A stretch of 64,000 nt of DNA from UBA6163 sp041753075. Its GTDB lineage: Bacteria > Planctomycetota > Planctomycetia > Pirellulales > Pirellulaceae. Each line of letters opens with the position of its first letter. The first letter of the stretch is position 1. The position numbers and the translations under genes are program-made. Below, one piece after another: positions 10,501 through 19,315 of this stretch. The stretch covers positions 62,001-126,000 of the forward strand of contig JBGSVE010000090.1 of assembly GCA_041753075.1 (NCBI GenBank), given 5' to 3'. The notes below the pieces were generated by a model. That model had not been told where the DNA came from, did not search any database, and saw only the letters and a program-made list of their open reading frames with translations.

Positions 10501-13500
10501 CCGAAGTCTTTGAAGTTGCCGCCACCCAAACCAGCCGTAGAAGCAATCGTGGGTTGGAGTATCCTCACCGGATTAAACTCGCCATCAAATACTCTGAGGC
10601 TGTTCGTCGTGCCCACTGCGGTAAGTTCGCCGTTGTACGCAGTCGCCCCGCTTCGCAATGAGCTGTAGTTGGACGTAGGAACTTCCTTGACCAGCGTTGC
10701 CGAGATCGGGTCGATCACCAAAACCGAAGAGCGTGCATTCGAAAAAGCCAGAATCGAACGACCATCGGGCGATTCGCTGAGCGTCGCATCCAAGCCGGCC
10801 GTTGACAACGATGGGCCAGACGTTTGCGTCACGGTCCTGGCCGCTTGGAAGGTGCGGGTGCGCGAATCGTATTTGTGAAGCAGCAGCACATTGCCGGTTG
10901 TCCGTGTCATCACGTAGATCGACTCGTTGACGTTGACGACACCGATGATCGAATCGGAAGGCTGAGCACTGGGAATCGGCACTTCGGCGATGAGAGGTCC
11001 GGCGGTGGTCAATTGGATCAACATCCGCCGCACGGTATCGGTCACGATCAGCGAATCGGAATCGTATGTGATCGAGTTGGCAAGGCCGACGGGTATCGCT
11101 GTCGCAGTTTCACCGACAAGCACACCGGTGCTCGGGTTGAACTCGCGAACGCCTAAGCGAAAACCGGTGGGGCTGGCAGAGTCGGTGATCCTATAGCTGC
11201 CAAACAAGCGAGTCGATGAAATCGATGTCCCTGTGGGCGCGAAGTTGTTCGGTACAACAGCACGCACGACAACAGAACTTTCAGGAAAATTCGTCAATGT
11301 ATAACTGCCGTCGGACGCGGTGATGGCCTGCGGCTCACCGGCATTGGGGAAATGGTCGTTGTTGATGTCGGCAAACACGGTCACCCCGGCTAGCGGAGTG
11401 TCGCCGGCATCAAAGGTTCCGCTTTGGTTGACGTCGACGTATTGTGTGCCGCTGATCGTGGCCGACGCGACGTTGCCGAAATTCAGATTTGTTAGCGATT
11501 GCTCGGCAAAGATGCGGACGCGGTGTTCGGTTGCTTGAACATTTGCAGCCGCGTAACCGTTTGCCGTCACACCGAAGGTCCAAGGCAAACGACGCCGGAT
11601 CAGACCAAGTCGATCGCGTGCCTCGGTCGATTGTTGGATGCTGTTAACAAAATGGCCCTGGTCAAATGTTTCGCCGCCAGCTCCGGCGATCGCATTACCT
11701 GGAAAAGTTCCCACAAGCGTCGTGACGATCACTCCCGTCACCGGATCAATGATCAACGTGTCGCCACCGTTGCGCGCGGCGAGGTTTTGTCCATCAGCCG
11801 ACTCGCCTAAACCGGCTTGAATCAGCAATCCAATGGTTGGATTTGCGGCCTGGACATCGATGGTTCGTTCGAACAGCTTGGTCGTCAGATCGACGACGAG
11901 AATTGTATTATTCGAGGAATTCAGGACATAGGCTTTGTCGCTTAAGATCGCTAAGCCATCAAGCAAACCAGTGGGCAATGGCGTCGTACCGCGCTGCATA
12001 CCTGTGTTTGCGTCCAAGGCATAAAGCGAGCCAGACTGTGACATGTACAGCGTATCGCCGCGAAGCGCCAAACCGCTCTGAAACGAATTTGTTCCTGGCG
12101 AAGGAAATTGGCGCAGGATTTGACCGGTTATCGGATCAAGTTCCGAGATCGTGGCGATGCTATTTACTATCGTTCTGGTAAACAAGCGGTTGTAGTTAGC
12201 GACCCAGGCTTGCGAAGTGCTATTGCTGGCGGGCAATTGGCGAACGACATACTCGCCCGCTGTGAGATCACTGAATTGATACCGGCCTTGCGCATTGGTC
12301 AGCGTCTGCGGTTCACCGGCATCGAATGTCGAGTTGCGGTTGAGATCCAAGTAAACGGTCGTTCCGCTGATTGGCGAATCGCCGGCGTCGTTGACTTGAT
12401 TTGCGTTGGCATCCTGAGTGACAGTACCAGACAAGGTTGATCGGGTTGAGGCAAAGCGCAGGTCAACATTTGAGTTCGCTTGGCCACCGACGACGTTAAC
12501 GCTGGTGCCAATGTCTCGATAGACACCCGCACCCAGTCCGAGGTACGGACTGCTTGGCATGGTTCGCAGCAACGTGCCTGCTGCATTAAACACGTTGATG
12601 GAGTTGGCGTAGCTTTCGAAATGTTCACCACCGATTGCGGCGCGAGCATTGTCAACAAGCTGAGTCGATGTCGGCACGACCGAAAAATTCGCAATGCCGG
12701 TTTTGGGGTCGATCGTCAAAACTCGATCATCCGTAGTGCCCAATAGAATCGACGCACCATCGGCGGATGGACCGGACACAAAAGTGAAGGATGGCAATAC
12801 CGTCGAGCCACCACTAGCAAGCGCCGCAAGATCCCAATTGAAGGTAATCGGACGCTGGAAAATGAATTGATTCGTATCGGGGTCGTACTTCATCAGCGAC
12901 AGCGATAGCCCTGGACCACGAAGTGAGAATATCTCGCCTCCAATGACGACCGGCCCGAAATCGGTCACCGCACTCGTATTAAGTGGTACTTGGTCGAGTA
13001 CGGTTCCATCGGGCGCAAATTCGGTAACGAAATTCGTGCCGCTATCGATCAACAAAATCCGCTTACCGTCGTATTCGATCTCCGATGACGTCGTGCCAAA
13101 GATCGTGGTATCGGTGCTACGAATGATTGCACCCGTGATCGGATCCAATTCGCGTAGTCTGACAAAACTTGAACCAGTGACTAGTGACGTTGCAAACAAA
13201 CGGTTCGTGGTCGGATAGCTGCTGGCCGGACGGTAGTTCGCCGGGCTGATCGCGCGCACGGTGACCTGTCCTTGAGTCACGTTGGTGATCGTGTACGTGC
13301 CGTCTGCGGCGCTGATCGCTGACCGTTCACTCGCATCAGGCCAATCATTATTGTTAGCATCGACAAACACCGTCACTCCGGCCAGCGGCACGTCGCCAGC
13401 GTCAAACGTGCCACTCTGGTTCAAATCGTTGTATTGGCGACCGCTGATCGTACCGATGGTTGACCCGATCCCGAAGTTCACACCAGTGACTTGTTGGTCA

Positions 13501-15083
13501 AGAGTCAGCGTTAAATTCGCGCCACGATTCACGATCGTGCTGGCAGCGACGTCGTCAGCCAATGAAACGTTCGCCAACGTTGCCGTCAACGTACCTGCAG
13601 CGTTGTAGACTTCGATCGAGTTGCTGTCGCGTCGGCCAACGAAGATCTTTCCGTTGGCACCGGCGAGCCCAAGATCTCTCTGGTTAGGCAAATCGGTGTA
13701 TGCGCCTTCGACGATTCCAGTCGCAGGATTGATGATCAATCGCTGTAGCGTCGCGGTTCCAGCGATTAGCCGAGTGCCGTCAGCGGATTCGCCGAGCCCA
13801 TCGAGAAGGTCAATTGTTCCGGAGTAAAACGGAGTTCCAACATTCAAGGTCGCGATATTGAAAGTGGAAACAATTGCACCGGAGTTCGGATTAATCGCCA
13901 AGATCCGTTCGTTGGTATTGTCACTGGCATATAACAGCGAATTCACAAAGGCCAAACCGCCATAAAATGAATTTGGTAACGGCCCCAGCGTTCTGGTCAC
14001 GACGCCGGTATTCGGATCGATCACCAAGATCCGGTTATCGACCCGGTCAATCATAAACACGGATGATCCGTCAAACGCCAAGCCACCTGAGGTAGCTCCG
14101 CGAGTTTGAACTGGTGATACGGAAAAACTGCTGATCTGCGATCCTGTGGTCGCATTGATTTCTCGCAGCGTGGTGCCGCTGGACACAAACAGTCGCTCGG
14201 TTTGAAACGTCGGCGAAGTGATTTGACTTGGGCCAACGGTCACGACACGAACTAGGCGGTTGCCGGGAGAGACATTCGCAATCATGTAACTGCCATCAGC
14301 CGCCGACGTGGTGTTTGGTTCGCCGGTATCGCGAACACCGTTGCGATTCGTATCGACATAGACGACCAAGCCAGCCCGCGGCCCTTCGCCGCCGTCTTGC
14401 GCACCGTTGCCGTTGAGATCGTTAAACAGAATGCCTGATACGCTGGTCAGGTTCTCATGGATGGCGATGTTGACGTTGCTGGCGGTGGAATTGCTGGTCG
14501 TTAAGGTGGCATCTTTGAACAGCGATCCACTGGCGATAAAGCCGCCGGGCAATTGCACTCGCACACGAGACGAGCCCAGCGGCAGCAAGCCGAATTCATA
14601 GGTGCCGCTTTCATCGATACCGATCGTCGCCGGGTCATCCGCGCGAGTTGACTGCGACGTTTCGGTCGCATCGAGTATGCCGTTGAGATTGCGATCGATG
14701 AACACCACCACGCCAGCGCGGCCCAGATCACCCGCTTCTTGAATCTGGTTGGAATTCAAATCGCTAAACACGAGACCGCTGATCGACGTCAGATTCGGTT
14801 CAACGCCCAGTAGTGTTGATGTGGGGCCAGTCGATTCCAGCGTCAGTGTGACGTTGGTTGAAGAAGCATTGGTTGTGAACCAACTTGCCGTGCCTTCGAC
14901 GCGCAGGGTGTAAGTACCTACCGTCAGGGTATCGAATTGATAAAATCCCGCTTCGTCGACACCCGCGGTTCCCGGATCATCGCTCGAACTTAAAGACAGA
15001 CGGTTCTCCCGCATTCCAAGTTGAATTGTTATTCGTATCGGAATAGATCCGCAAACCGGGAACGCCCGATTCGATTGCGTCAC
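4524..15083 (-). CDS. Giant adhesin-like surface protein, C-terminal part after a frameshift
   Basis: A 3,519-codon frame that continues the gene beginning at 17244. Its own first 20 or so codons look non-native and it has no export signal; real sequence begins inside an SdrD-B-like domain near 15000. Contents in order: SdrD-B-like domains (for example SGLVFSDLNSNQIQEAGD and SGILFNDLNGNGAQDGGE) alternating with beta-propeller-like segments (11.2-14.9 kb), about 14 delta-60 repeats with the LDxxFGxxG signature (about 8.0-10.4 kb), a low-complexity beta region, FG-GAP/integrin-like repeats (GDYLAVGASHVDIGTAADAG and similar, about 5.9-7.1 kb), a cadherin-like stretch (about 5.1-5.4 kb), then the same C-terminal module and dockerin-like tail as the xylanase (DSNGDRDVDALDFILFRRSL). 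No enzyme active site was seen. A role in adhesion or as a surface scaffold is inferred from architecture only. Confidence 0.8.
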   Translation of the reverse strand: MTQSNRAFPVCGSIPIRITIQLGMRENRLSLSSSDDPGTAGVDEAGFYQFDTLTVGTYTLRVEGTASWFTTNASSTNVTLTLESTGPTSTLLGVEPNLTSISGLVFSDLNSNQIQEAGDLGRAGVVVFIDRNLNGILDATETSQSTRADDPATIGIDESGTYEFGLLPLGSSRVRVQLPGGFIASGSLFKDATLTTSNSTASNVNIAIHENLTSVSGILFNDLNGNGAQDGGEGPRAGLVVYVDTNRNGVRDTGEPNTTSAADGSYMIANVSPGNRLVRVVTVGPSQITSPTFQTERLFVSSGTTLREINATTGSQISSFSVSPVQTRGATSGGLAFDGSSVFMIDRVDNRILVIDPNTGVVTRTLGPLPNSFYGGLAFVNSLLYASDNTNERILAINPNSGAIVSTFNIATLNVGTPFYSGTIDLLDGLGESADGTRLIAGTATLQRLIINPATGIVEGAYTDLPNQRDLGLAGANGKIFVGRRDSNSIEVYNAAGTLTATLANVSLADDVAASTIVNRGANLTLTLDQQVTGVNFGIGSTIGTISGRQYNDLNQSGTFDAGDVPLAGVTVFVDANNNDWPDASERSAISAADGTYTITNVTQGQVTVRAISPANYRPASSYPTTNRLFATSLVTGSSFVRLRELDPITGAIIRSTDTTIFGTTSSEIEYDGKRILLIDSGTNFVTEFAPDGTVLDQVPLNTSAVTDFGPVVIGGEIFSLRGPGLSLSLMKYDPDTNQFIFQRPITFNWDLAALASGGSTVLPSFTFVSGPSADGASILLGTTDDRVLTIDPKTGIANFSVVPTSTQLVDNARAAIGGEHFESYANSINVFNAAGTLLRTMPSSPYLGLGAGVYRDIGTSVNVVGGQANSNVDLRFASTRSTLSGTVTQDANANQVNDAGDSPISGTTVYLDLNRNSTFDAGEPQTLTNAQGRYQFSDLTAGEYVVRQLPASNSTSQAWVANYNRLFTRTIVNSIATISELDPITGQILRQFPSPGTNSFQSGLALRGDTLYMSQSGSLYALDANTGMQRGTTPLPTGLLDGLAILSDKAYVLNSSNNTILVVDLTTKLFERTIDVQAANPTIGLLIQAGLGESADGQNLAARNGGDTLIIDPVTGVIVTTLVGTFPGNAIAGAGGETFDQGHFVNSIQQSTEARDRLGLIRRRLPWTFGVTANGYAAANVQATEHRVRIFAEQSLTNLNFGNVASATISGTQYVDVNQSGTFDAGDTPLAGVTVFADINNDHFPNAGEPQAITASDGSYTLTNFPESSVVVRAVVPNNFAPTGTSISSTRLFGSYRITDSASPTGFRLGVREFNPSTGVLVGETATAIPVGLANSITYDSDSLIVTDTVRRMLIQLTTAGPLIAEVPIPSAQPSDSIIGVVNVNESIYVMTRTTGNVLLLHKYDSRTRTFQAARTVTQTSGPSLSTAGLDATLSESPDGRSILAFSNARSSVLVIDPISATLVKEVPTSNYSSLRSGATAYNGELTAVGTTNSLRVFDGEFNPVRILQPTIASTAGLGGGNFKDFGKIAVVTPGAQLIGFNQSYRSTLPSDGQLDREFGVDGITTTEFFSNSLSFDESQALAIDNLGRTVTVGTGGHIRRHNADGSLDTTFGTNGFAPFPGGAVDVAINSNNQIIVAGSQFTGSGFQFLVARYLADGSLDRSFGNQGIQQTAFSDVRANASALTLQPDGKIVVVGVGSDASVTYRDVIVARYLPSGALDLSFSGDGKASASINAFDYANDVAILEGSDILIAGSTLAGATYDIALWRFNSTGSLNTNFDGDGIRTIDFTGTDDEAYGVAVSSANVITVVGYTKVGSYTDTAIAQVNASGALITSFDGDGRAVTNVGSGDDRANAVVIDSLGRIVVTGFAGSPAAITNVTVLRYNTNGSLDTTFDTDGIATTDIASRSDVGHDIAINSSGQIIVAGSADLQLSPSNYDALLVRYNSDGSLDTNYQTTGKVTTPIRNSTDEAYSIALQPDGKSVVAGSSRNSANLDFALARYDAFGKLDPSFGSGGRVITPIGSGDDIARQVIVRGDGKLIAVGRSRVGSNWNIAIAQYTSGGTLDTSFGTGGIVTTDLGSSEDDAFDVVLDANQRIVVVGQRLGSGLDIVIARYLPAGLLDISFGTAGIANFSLGSSTEVPAGVLLQSDGKIVVGGFTNLSGGFDFLVARFLTGGTLDTSFDVDGWATIDFGSTNDYVQSIALNHVGGIVAAGTRESVSGLDFAIAQLTSNGALDTSFGTGGKTTTDFLGGTDVIRRVRVADDAKLVVAGYSNDPAKANFDFAIARYTATGQLDATFEGDGKTRTAIGAFDDIGNDFVIDGKGDFVVAGSAITGSGHDFAIARYLGPPPADVVLDGSNLLVRHSNPTNRTIRFDGTNLVVIDSSLNLTTPIASASGTGSTTITIPLSSFTGGVVYRSGDGNQTLTLDLSLASLSRPITIFAESGQDQLVVSGGSAAIANVSFATANSGQLVVSGNSTIDFSGISAVGLITATQNVTTTYPDLSSVITLDSPAVGQVRQTHSNAPTLTVASPSQSLIVNGGSDADTFVLTGLPSGFAADLSIVGGLGFDTVTSNAPITLAGGDLTINADSITLNAEVATGGGNLDLSASGNISIHDSSSTQGGRLSLNADSDANGVGVIEVRPGLVSVQPQSLFPTDGGPFDWSGGSVAVSGDWMFTSSRNQFSGPFQQGGAAYAYRRINGSWTQVQKIVPSDVSNSFLFAERIAIDGNVAAFSALGATVDGVTLAGAIYVYRNINGVWTFEQKLIADDNRQQRFGDSLAILGDTIVAGATLAPSSANPIGAVYIFNRTANGWSQSQRLVATDTITTTQFGYSVALDNNVLVIGTPFNPSGGSLGGDVYVFNRANGVWSQSQKLSGPNPTGFRQFGRSVDIDGDYLAVGASHVDIGTAADAGSAYVYQLLDGQWVLQSELINESPIPGGGYGTTISISGQSVLVGELGNSTFTNPFGAVHAFISIDEQWYERAVFTGSPAGAGSNFALSLDHDGNTAVVGSFLSGAFGAQSGASFVYDLSALTPQPFILNAGSGEINLTAADIVLLGQLQSTGPLTIQSSNAAYTIGLGGASGGLRLSDTELSQLRNGFSSITLGGLPGGVGTTTIRSTTYADPVVIKTGNAIALEVEIIEPAGMPQSILPLIVDGSFQIEPGVTLSLVPIGTPLSAEQLTIVRRSGGTGAFASAPEGHRFINPFGNGQNFQLTYAGGDGDDIALIGESAPTDISLSHSSINENVNTSAADLLFANLSAIDSYANDNYSFALVPGGGDNDNSSFTITGNQLQVRQGVLLNYETKPAYNVRVRVSDGSGLAFEKSLVLAVNDLVEINKSNITINDGSNQRSRVDSLTIQFDSPVVLQAGALKVTQRSSGSPVAGIVVSPPIGTASQTFTITFEGNLIEFQSLADGNYELEIDATKVTNLSGFQLDTNKDGQTGDNFVFGNDSGDRFFRLFGDSNGDRDVDALDFILFRRSLNVSPGSSGYASYFDERKDNDVDTLDLLAFRRRLNVSFTF

Positions 15084-17244
15084 GAAGTTGATTGCGATTG
15101 GCGTCGCTATAGACCGTTCCGATTACCGTTCGTTGCAAGTCAGGCTCGTTATCGGTAACGATTAGCATCGCATTGCCGCTGGCAACGTTAATCGACGTGC
15201 TGTCAAAACGGCTGAGAATCGTTCCCGATGTTCCGGAAACTGTCACCAACGACCCGTCCTGCAAGCCAGCGATGGATTGGATACTGGGGTCACCGCTCGG
15301 CGTCAACTTCTGAATGAATATGCCGTCGTCGAAGAATCGCTGGTCCAATTGACCATTGGGTAAGTAACGTACCAAAGCCGATTCGCGATTGAAGTCCGAA
15401 ATCCAATTGGCACCTCCCAGCGTGATGGAGCCGTCGGTACCTACATGAAGGTCGTTGGCAAAGTTAATGTAGGCCCCCACCGCCGTAGCAACGCGGCCTC
15501 CGTTACCGAAGGATGGATCGAGCGAGCCATTGCTGAGCAACCGAAAAGCTGCAAAGTCGTTAATCAGGGTGCCGCTGATGATCGCTTTGGACCGCGAGCC
15601 GCCCAGAACGATGCGCCCCGTTGAATCCAACTCAATTAACGACATCGAGAGGCTTTGGGCATCGGGATAGGACAACGTTACGACGCCAGCGTTTCCGAAT
15701 GCCGTATCAAGCGATCCCGTCGATGTCGTTTTAATGACATGCGATCCGCCGACCGTCACCGCCGACCCATCGGATAGTACGAACGATTGCGAGGCGACGT
15801 TCTGGACGGGAAAAGTCGCTGTCGCGGTCGCTCCGTACGCAACGTCGCGAGTGCCGTTGCTGTTGAGCTGCATCAACTCGAAGCGTGCGGTGCCGTTAAG
15901 GCCCAATGTCAACAGGATCTTACCGTCCGAACGGACGTCAATATCGTTGATCCAACGTTCCGGTCCCACGTCATTGATCAGAGTTCCGTTGACTCCGAAT
16001 GTCGTGTCTAAAGTGCCGTTGCTGTTGTACCGCGCAAGCGCGCCTCGCGATGTTCCCGAAATCAACCGACCGCCAACCAAAATTTTTCCGTCGGCTTGGA
16101 GTGCGATGCTGCGGACAGATGGAAATTGTGCTGTGGCAAGAAATGTAGTGACCACGCCACCACTACCAAAAGTCGAATCAATCGAACCGGTGGGGAGATA
16201 TCGGATCAATCGCCAACTGGAATCGGTGTGTGCACCGGCGACGATTATCTTTCCGTCGGCTTGAACGGCGATGATATTCTCAGTTGCCGAAGACGGAAGC
16301 GCGACAGCACCGGTCGTTGTCCCTCCAAAAGTCAGATCTCGCTTGGCAATGTCCACGGTCGCCGAGACACCAATCGATACCGTTTGTGAGCCATCGAAAT
16401 CAGTGTCATCAACCGCGTTGATCGTGAAGCTGGTTGAAGCGATTCCTTGGCCGCTGGGACCGATCGGTGGCAGACTCGCCTCGCTCAAATCGGATGACGT
16501 ACCGGAGAATCGCAAGGGCGACGAAGAGATTCCCGCGAACTGAATCGTGCCGGTAGCCGCATCGGTCCCCGCTGCTTCGGAAACTGACGTTGGCGAGAGC
16601 GTGACGCTGCTGATGGTGAATGTAGTGGTATCAAGAACCAATCGCGGTCTCGATGCGGCTCCAGATTCACTACTGTTAAAACTGAACCAAGCGTCATCGC
16701 TCAGCAAGTTGTCGATCCGAAGCGCCAACGCACCTCGATGCGTATTAATCCACGACGCATCAAGTGGAATCGACAACACTGATAGCGAAGATACCGCTCC
16801 GCCGCCAACGTTTATGCCTGCGAACAAAGCATCATCGGGTCGCACGCGAGCATCACCATTGGAAATTGCCTTGACAGCGAATGTGGGTTGACCTGGCGCG
16901 CCGGTGAACGAGCTTATGGTCAATTCCAAGGTTGCCGAAGTCACCACGTCGGAGATGGAAATTGAATTGGAATCAAATTCAAGCACCGGAAACTCGCGGC
17001 CCGGATTGGCGAAGCTAAAATTCCGATTCGATAAGGTCAAGTCAGAAGTCTCGACCGACTCAAACGTTCCGTTGACGTCGCGGTCGCCGACGACACCATC
17101 AGCCAGCGGTTCAAAAATGATTGTCGCCAGCAGGTGACGACGTTCCAGTTGGTCAAATAACAACCTTCGTCGCCGAATGACACGGCGGCGATTCGCTCGC
17201 GATGATGAAACCATTGACGACCCCAGAATTCGAACCGATGACAT
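14977..17244 (-). CDS. Giant adhesin-like surface protein, N-terminal part ending at a frameshift
   Basis: About 755 residues. The start chosen is ATG 17244 (MSSVRILGSS), which places the sorting motif LERRHLLA about 45 residues in, after a very basic run; the frame is open to 17457 but that would overlap asnB. After the motif come a DNRLRE/TGF-propeptide-like beta domain, a Calx-beta-like domain, about six delta-60 repeats (IDSTFGSGG, LDTTFGVNG, LDPSFGNGG and others), and the first half of an SdrD-B-like domain (GTVYSDANRNQLRDAIESG). The frame then stops at 14977 in the middle of that domain (GEPSVFKFER-stop). The second half of the domain is found in the +1 frame, in the 4524-15083 entry. 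Skipping one base near 15000 rebuilds a domain of exactly the length of its sister domain and a protein of about 4,239 residues. Confidence 0.78.
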   Translation of the reverse strand: MSSVRILGSSMVSSSRANRRRVIRRRRLLFDQLERRHLLATIIFEPLADGVVGDRDVNGTFESVETSDLTLSNRNFSFANPGREFPVLEFDSNSISISDVVTSATLELTISSFTGAPGQPTFAVKAISNGDARVRPDDALFAGINVGGGAVSSLSVLSIPLDASWINTHRGALALRIDNLLSDDAWFSFNSSESGAASRPRLVLDTTTFTISSVTLSPTSVSEAAGTDAATGTIQFAGISSSPLRFSGTSSDLSEASLPPIGPSGQGIASTSFTINAVDDTDFDGSQTVSIGVSATVDIAKRDLTFGGTTTGAVALPSSATENIIAVQADGKIIVAGAHTDSSWRLIRYLPTGSIDSTFGSGGVVTTFLATAQFPSVRSIALQADGKILVGGRLISGTSRGALARYNSNGTLDTTFGVNGTLINDVGPERWINDIDVRSDGKILLTLGLNGTARFELMQLNSNGTRDVAYGATATATFPVQNVASQSFVLSDGSAVTVGGSHVIKTTSTGSLDTAFGNAGVVTLSYPDAQSLSMSLIELDSTGRIVLGGSRSKAIISGTLINDFAAFRLLSNGSLDPSFGNGGRVATAVGAYINFANDLHVGTDGSITLGGANWISDFNRESALVRYLPNGQLDQRFFDDGIFIQKLTPSGDPSIQSIAGLQDGSLVTVSGTSGTILSRFDSTSINVASGNAMLIVTDNEPDLQRTVIGTVYSDANRNQLRDAIESGVPGLRIYSDTNNNSTWNAGEPSVFKFER

Positions 17245-17380
17245 CGGAGCCGACCAATAAAGTAGAGTGTGACAAGAAGAATTAGACGAAAAGACATTCA
17301 ACTTTACCCGGCGAAAATAGGCATGTAAAGCAATTGTCGACAAAAGCATCTGGCGACGGATTCGCTGCGCAGGACTGGCT

Positions 17381-19207
17381 TTACCAGTTCGACGCGCCGA
17401 AACGTCGCAAACAGTGTTGCAAGGCAAATAGCGACCAGGTTCGATACCAGGTGCCAAGGCGCATTGGTGTCCGCCGCTCCAGGTCGTCGAATTGGGCTAT
17501 CCAGTGTGTTCCAAACCACGCTTGAAAGGGAAAACTGAATCCTCGCTTGGGCGCACCGGCGACCCAATCGGGAATTTCCGGGACGGCAGCGTGCAGCAAC
17601 TGCTTTCCGGCAGCCAAGCGAATATTTGCCGGATACTGTGCCACGACATCAAACAAACGCTGGTCCACCAAGGGAACCCGAAGTTCTAATCCATTGGCCA
17701 TGCTCATCACATCGGCATCCCTCAATAATTGGTTGCGCATGTATCGCGTGGTTTCGAGATACGCGACTTCGTCTTGCGCCGTCGGCTGAACTGGAATCGC
17801 AGCAGCAATCATCGATTCAAAATCAAGCGGCTGGTCGTCGCCGGTAATCATGCCAACGAGCGTTTGCGTCTCGGATGGCAAAAAGAATGATCGCATTGCC
17901 CAGTAAGCGGTCAGTGGTTTGCCTTGCGACCGAAAGAAATACTCCAAGCGTTTCGCTTGCATCGCCCGCGAGTCCGAGGCGATTTGCGAAAGCAGACCAA
18001 GGCCGTGACGCGCAACCACCTGGCCGGCAACGCCAAAAGATCGCATACGCTCGTGCCAACTCAAAAGCCGAGGCATCGTTTTGAACGATGGATAGCTGCC
18101 AAACAATTCATCTCCACCAAGTCCGGAAAGCACAACCTTCATGCCGGACTGGGCAGCAAACCGCGAGACGCAATATGAATTGAAACCATCGTTGCTGGGT
18201 TGGTCTAAGCATTCCAGATAGTCACTTATCAAAGACTGACCTTCTGTCGCCGTTAATCGCCAATCATAGTGCTCGGTATCGAAGTGTCGCGCCGTGCGCG
18301 CGGCCGGTTGACCTTCATTGAAACTCTCCTCATTAAACGAAATGCAAAATGTTTTCAAACGATTGCGACCGGTTGCTTTGGCCAACGCGATCAAGGCCGT
18401 CGAATCCATTCCACCACTGAGAAAAACGCCAACCGGCACGTCACTGACGAAATGCCGACTAACCGATTCCTCGAGCGCGGCTCTGGTTTGTTGAACTGCT
18501 TCGTTGCGATCAACCGCTGCCGCACCATAGGTTGGTTGCCAGTAGGCATTGATGTTGGCGACGCCGTCATGCCAACTGAGCGTGTGGCCGGCGGGCAAGG
18601 TCTCGACGCCTTCGAGCAACGTATCAGACTCCTGGACGCTACCGAACAGAAGAAACTTCGCTAACGCGTTTCGATTGATGGCGCGTGAAGTCAAATCTGC
18701 GCCAACCAACGTTCGCAATTCCGAAGCAAAGGCAAGGCGATTGTGCCGCAGTGAAAAGTAGAGCGGTTTGACACCCAATGGATCGCGTGCCATGAACACG
18801 CTCTTGGTCACGCGGTCCCAAATCGCAAAGGCAAACATGCCGGCAAGTTGGCCGACCATGGCTGGGCCGTCGGTGGCGTACAGATGCAGCAGCACCTCGG
18901 TGTCGCTGTCGCCATGAAACATTTGGCCCCGCTGGATCAGTCTCTGTTTCAGCTCGCGATAGTTGTAGATTTCACCATTGAAAACGATGGTATAACGACC
19001 ATCGTCACTGGCCATTGGTTGGTGGCCGGTCGGGCTCAAATCCAAAATCGCCAGTCGCGTGTGAACCAACAAAACACCCTGCTCGGCAACGACGAAAACC
19101 CCTTGATCGTCGGGCCCTCGATGTCGCAGCGATTGCTGCATCGACAACCCGGTTTCAATCAGAACGCGTTCTTCAAAGACACCAACCAAACCGCCGATGC
19201 CGCACAT
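17381..19207 (-). CDS. asnB: Asparagine synthase, glutamine-hydrolysing
   Basis: 608 residues. AsnB makes asparagine from aspartate, ATP and glutamine. The protein starts MCGIGG, so Cys2 is the glutaminase nucleophile after removal of Met1, followed by RHRGPDDQG of the class II glutamine amidotransferase domain (about 1-200). The synthase domain has the PP-loop FLSGGMDSTAL (about residue 265) and GLGGDELFGSY. Length is normal for the family. Paralogues of this type are often found in exopolysaccharide clusters where they amidate sugars or peptides, and the gene is followed upstream on the same strand by a glycosyltransferase, so such a role is possible here, but the sequence alone cannot separate it from housekeeping asparagine synthesis. 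Confidence 0.9.
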   Translation of the reverse strand: MCGIGGLVGVFEERVLIETGLSMQQSLRHRGPDDQGVFVVAEQGVLLVHTRLAILDLSPTGHQPMASDDGRYTIVFNGEIYNYRELKQRLIQRGQMFHGDSDTEVLLHLYATDGPAMVGQLAGMFAFAIWDRVTKSVFMARDPLGVKPLYFSLRHNRLAFASELRTLVGADLTSRAINRNALAKFLLFGSVQESDTLLEGVETLPAGHTLSWHDGVANINAYWQPTYGAAAVDRNEAVQQTRAALEESVSRHFVSDVPVGVFLSGGMDSTALIALAKATGRNRLKTFCISFNEESFNEGQPAARTARHFDTEHYDWRLTATEGQSLISDYLECLDQPSNDGFNSYCVSRFAAQSGMKVVLSGLGGDELFGSYPSFKTMPRLLSWHERMRSFGVAGQVVARHGLGLLSQIASDSRAMQAKRLEYFFRSQGKPLTAYWAMRSFFLPSETQTLVGMITGDDQPLDFESMIAAAIPVQPTAQDEVAYLETTRYMRNQLLRDADVMSMANGLELRVPLVDQRLFDVVAQYPANIRLAAGKQLLHAAVPEIPDWVAGAPKRGFSFPFQAWFGTHWIAQFDDLERRTPMRLGTWYRTWSLFALQHCLRRFGASNW

Positions 19208-19315
19208 AAGAAAAAAAGAAAGCCCATAAAGGAGCCCTCCCCATAATTGTGAATCTGATGGCTAATTATTAATCCAAGTAGTCCTAGCCGAACGCAAGAT
19301 CGCTCGGTAGGCGGG

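Noticed and set aside
7925..10661. Many open frames of 60-210 codons on both strands inside the delta-60 repeat region
   Set aside because: They are periodic shadows of repeated codons in the giant gene, without start signals or recognisable domains.
14977..15083. Programmed +1 frameshift like that of prfB
   Set aside because: The stop context is CGA-TGA, with no CTT-TGA slippery pair and no Shine-Dalgarno-like box at the right distance. The best-fitting join lies about 15 bases before the stop. Retained only as the least likely explanation.
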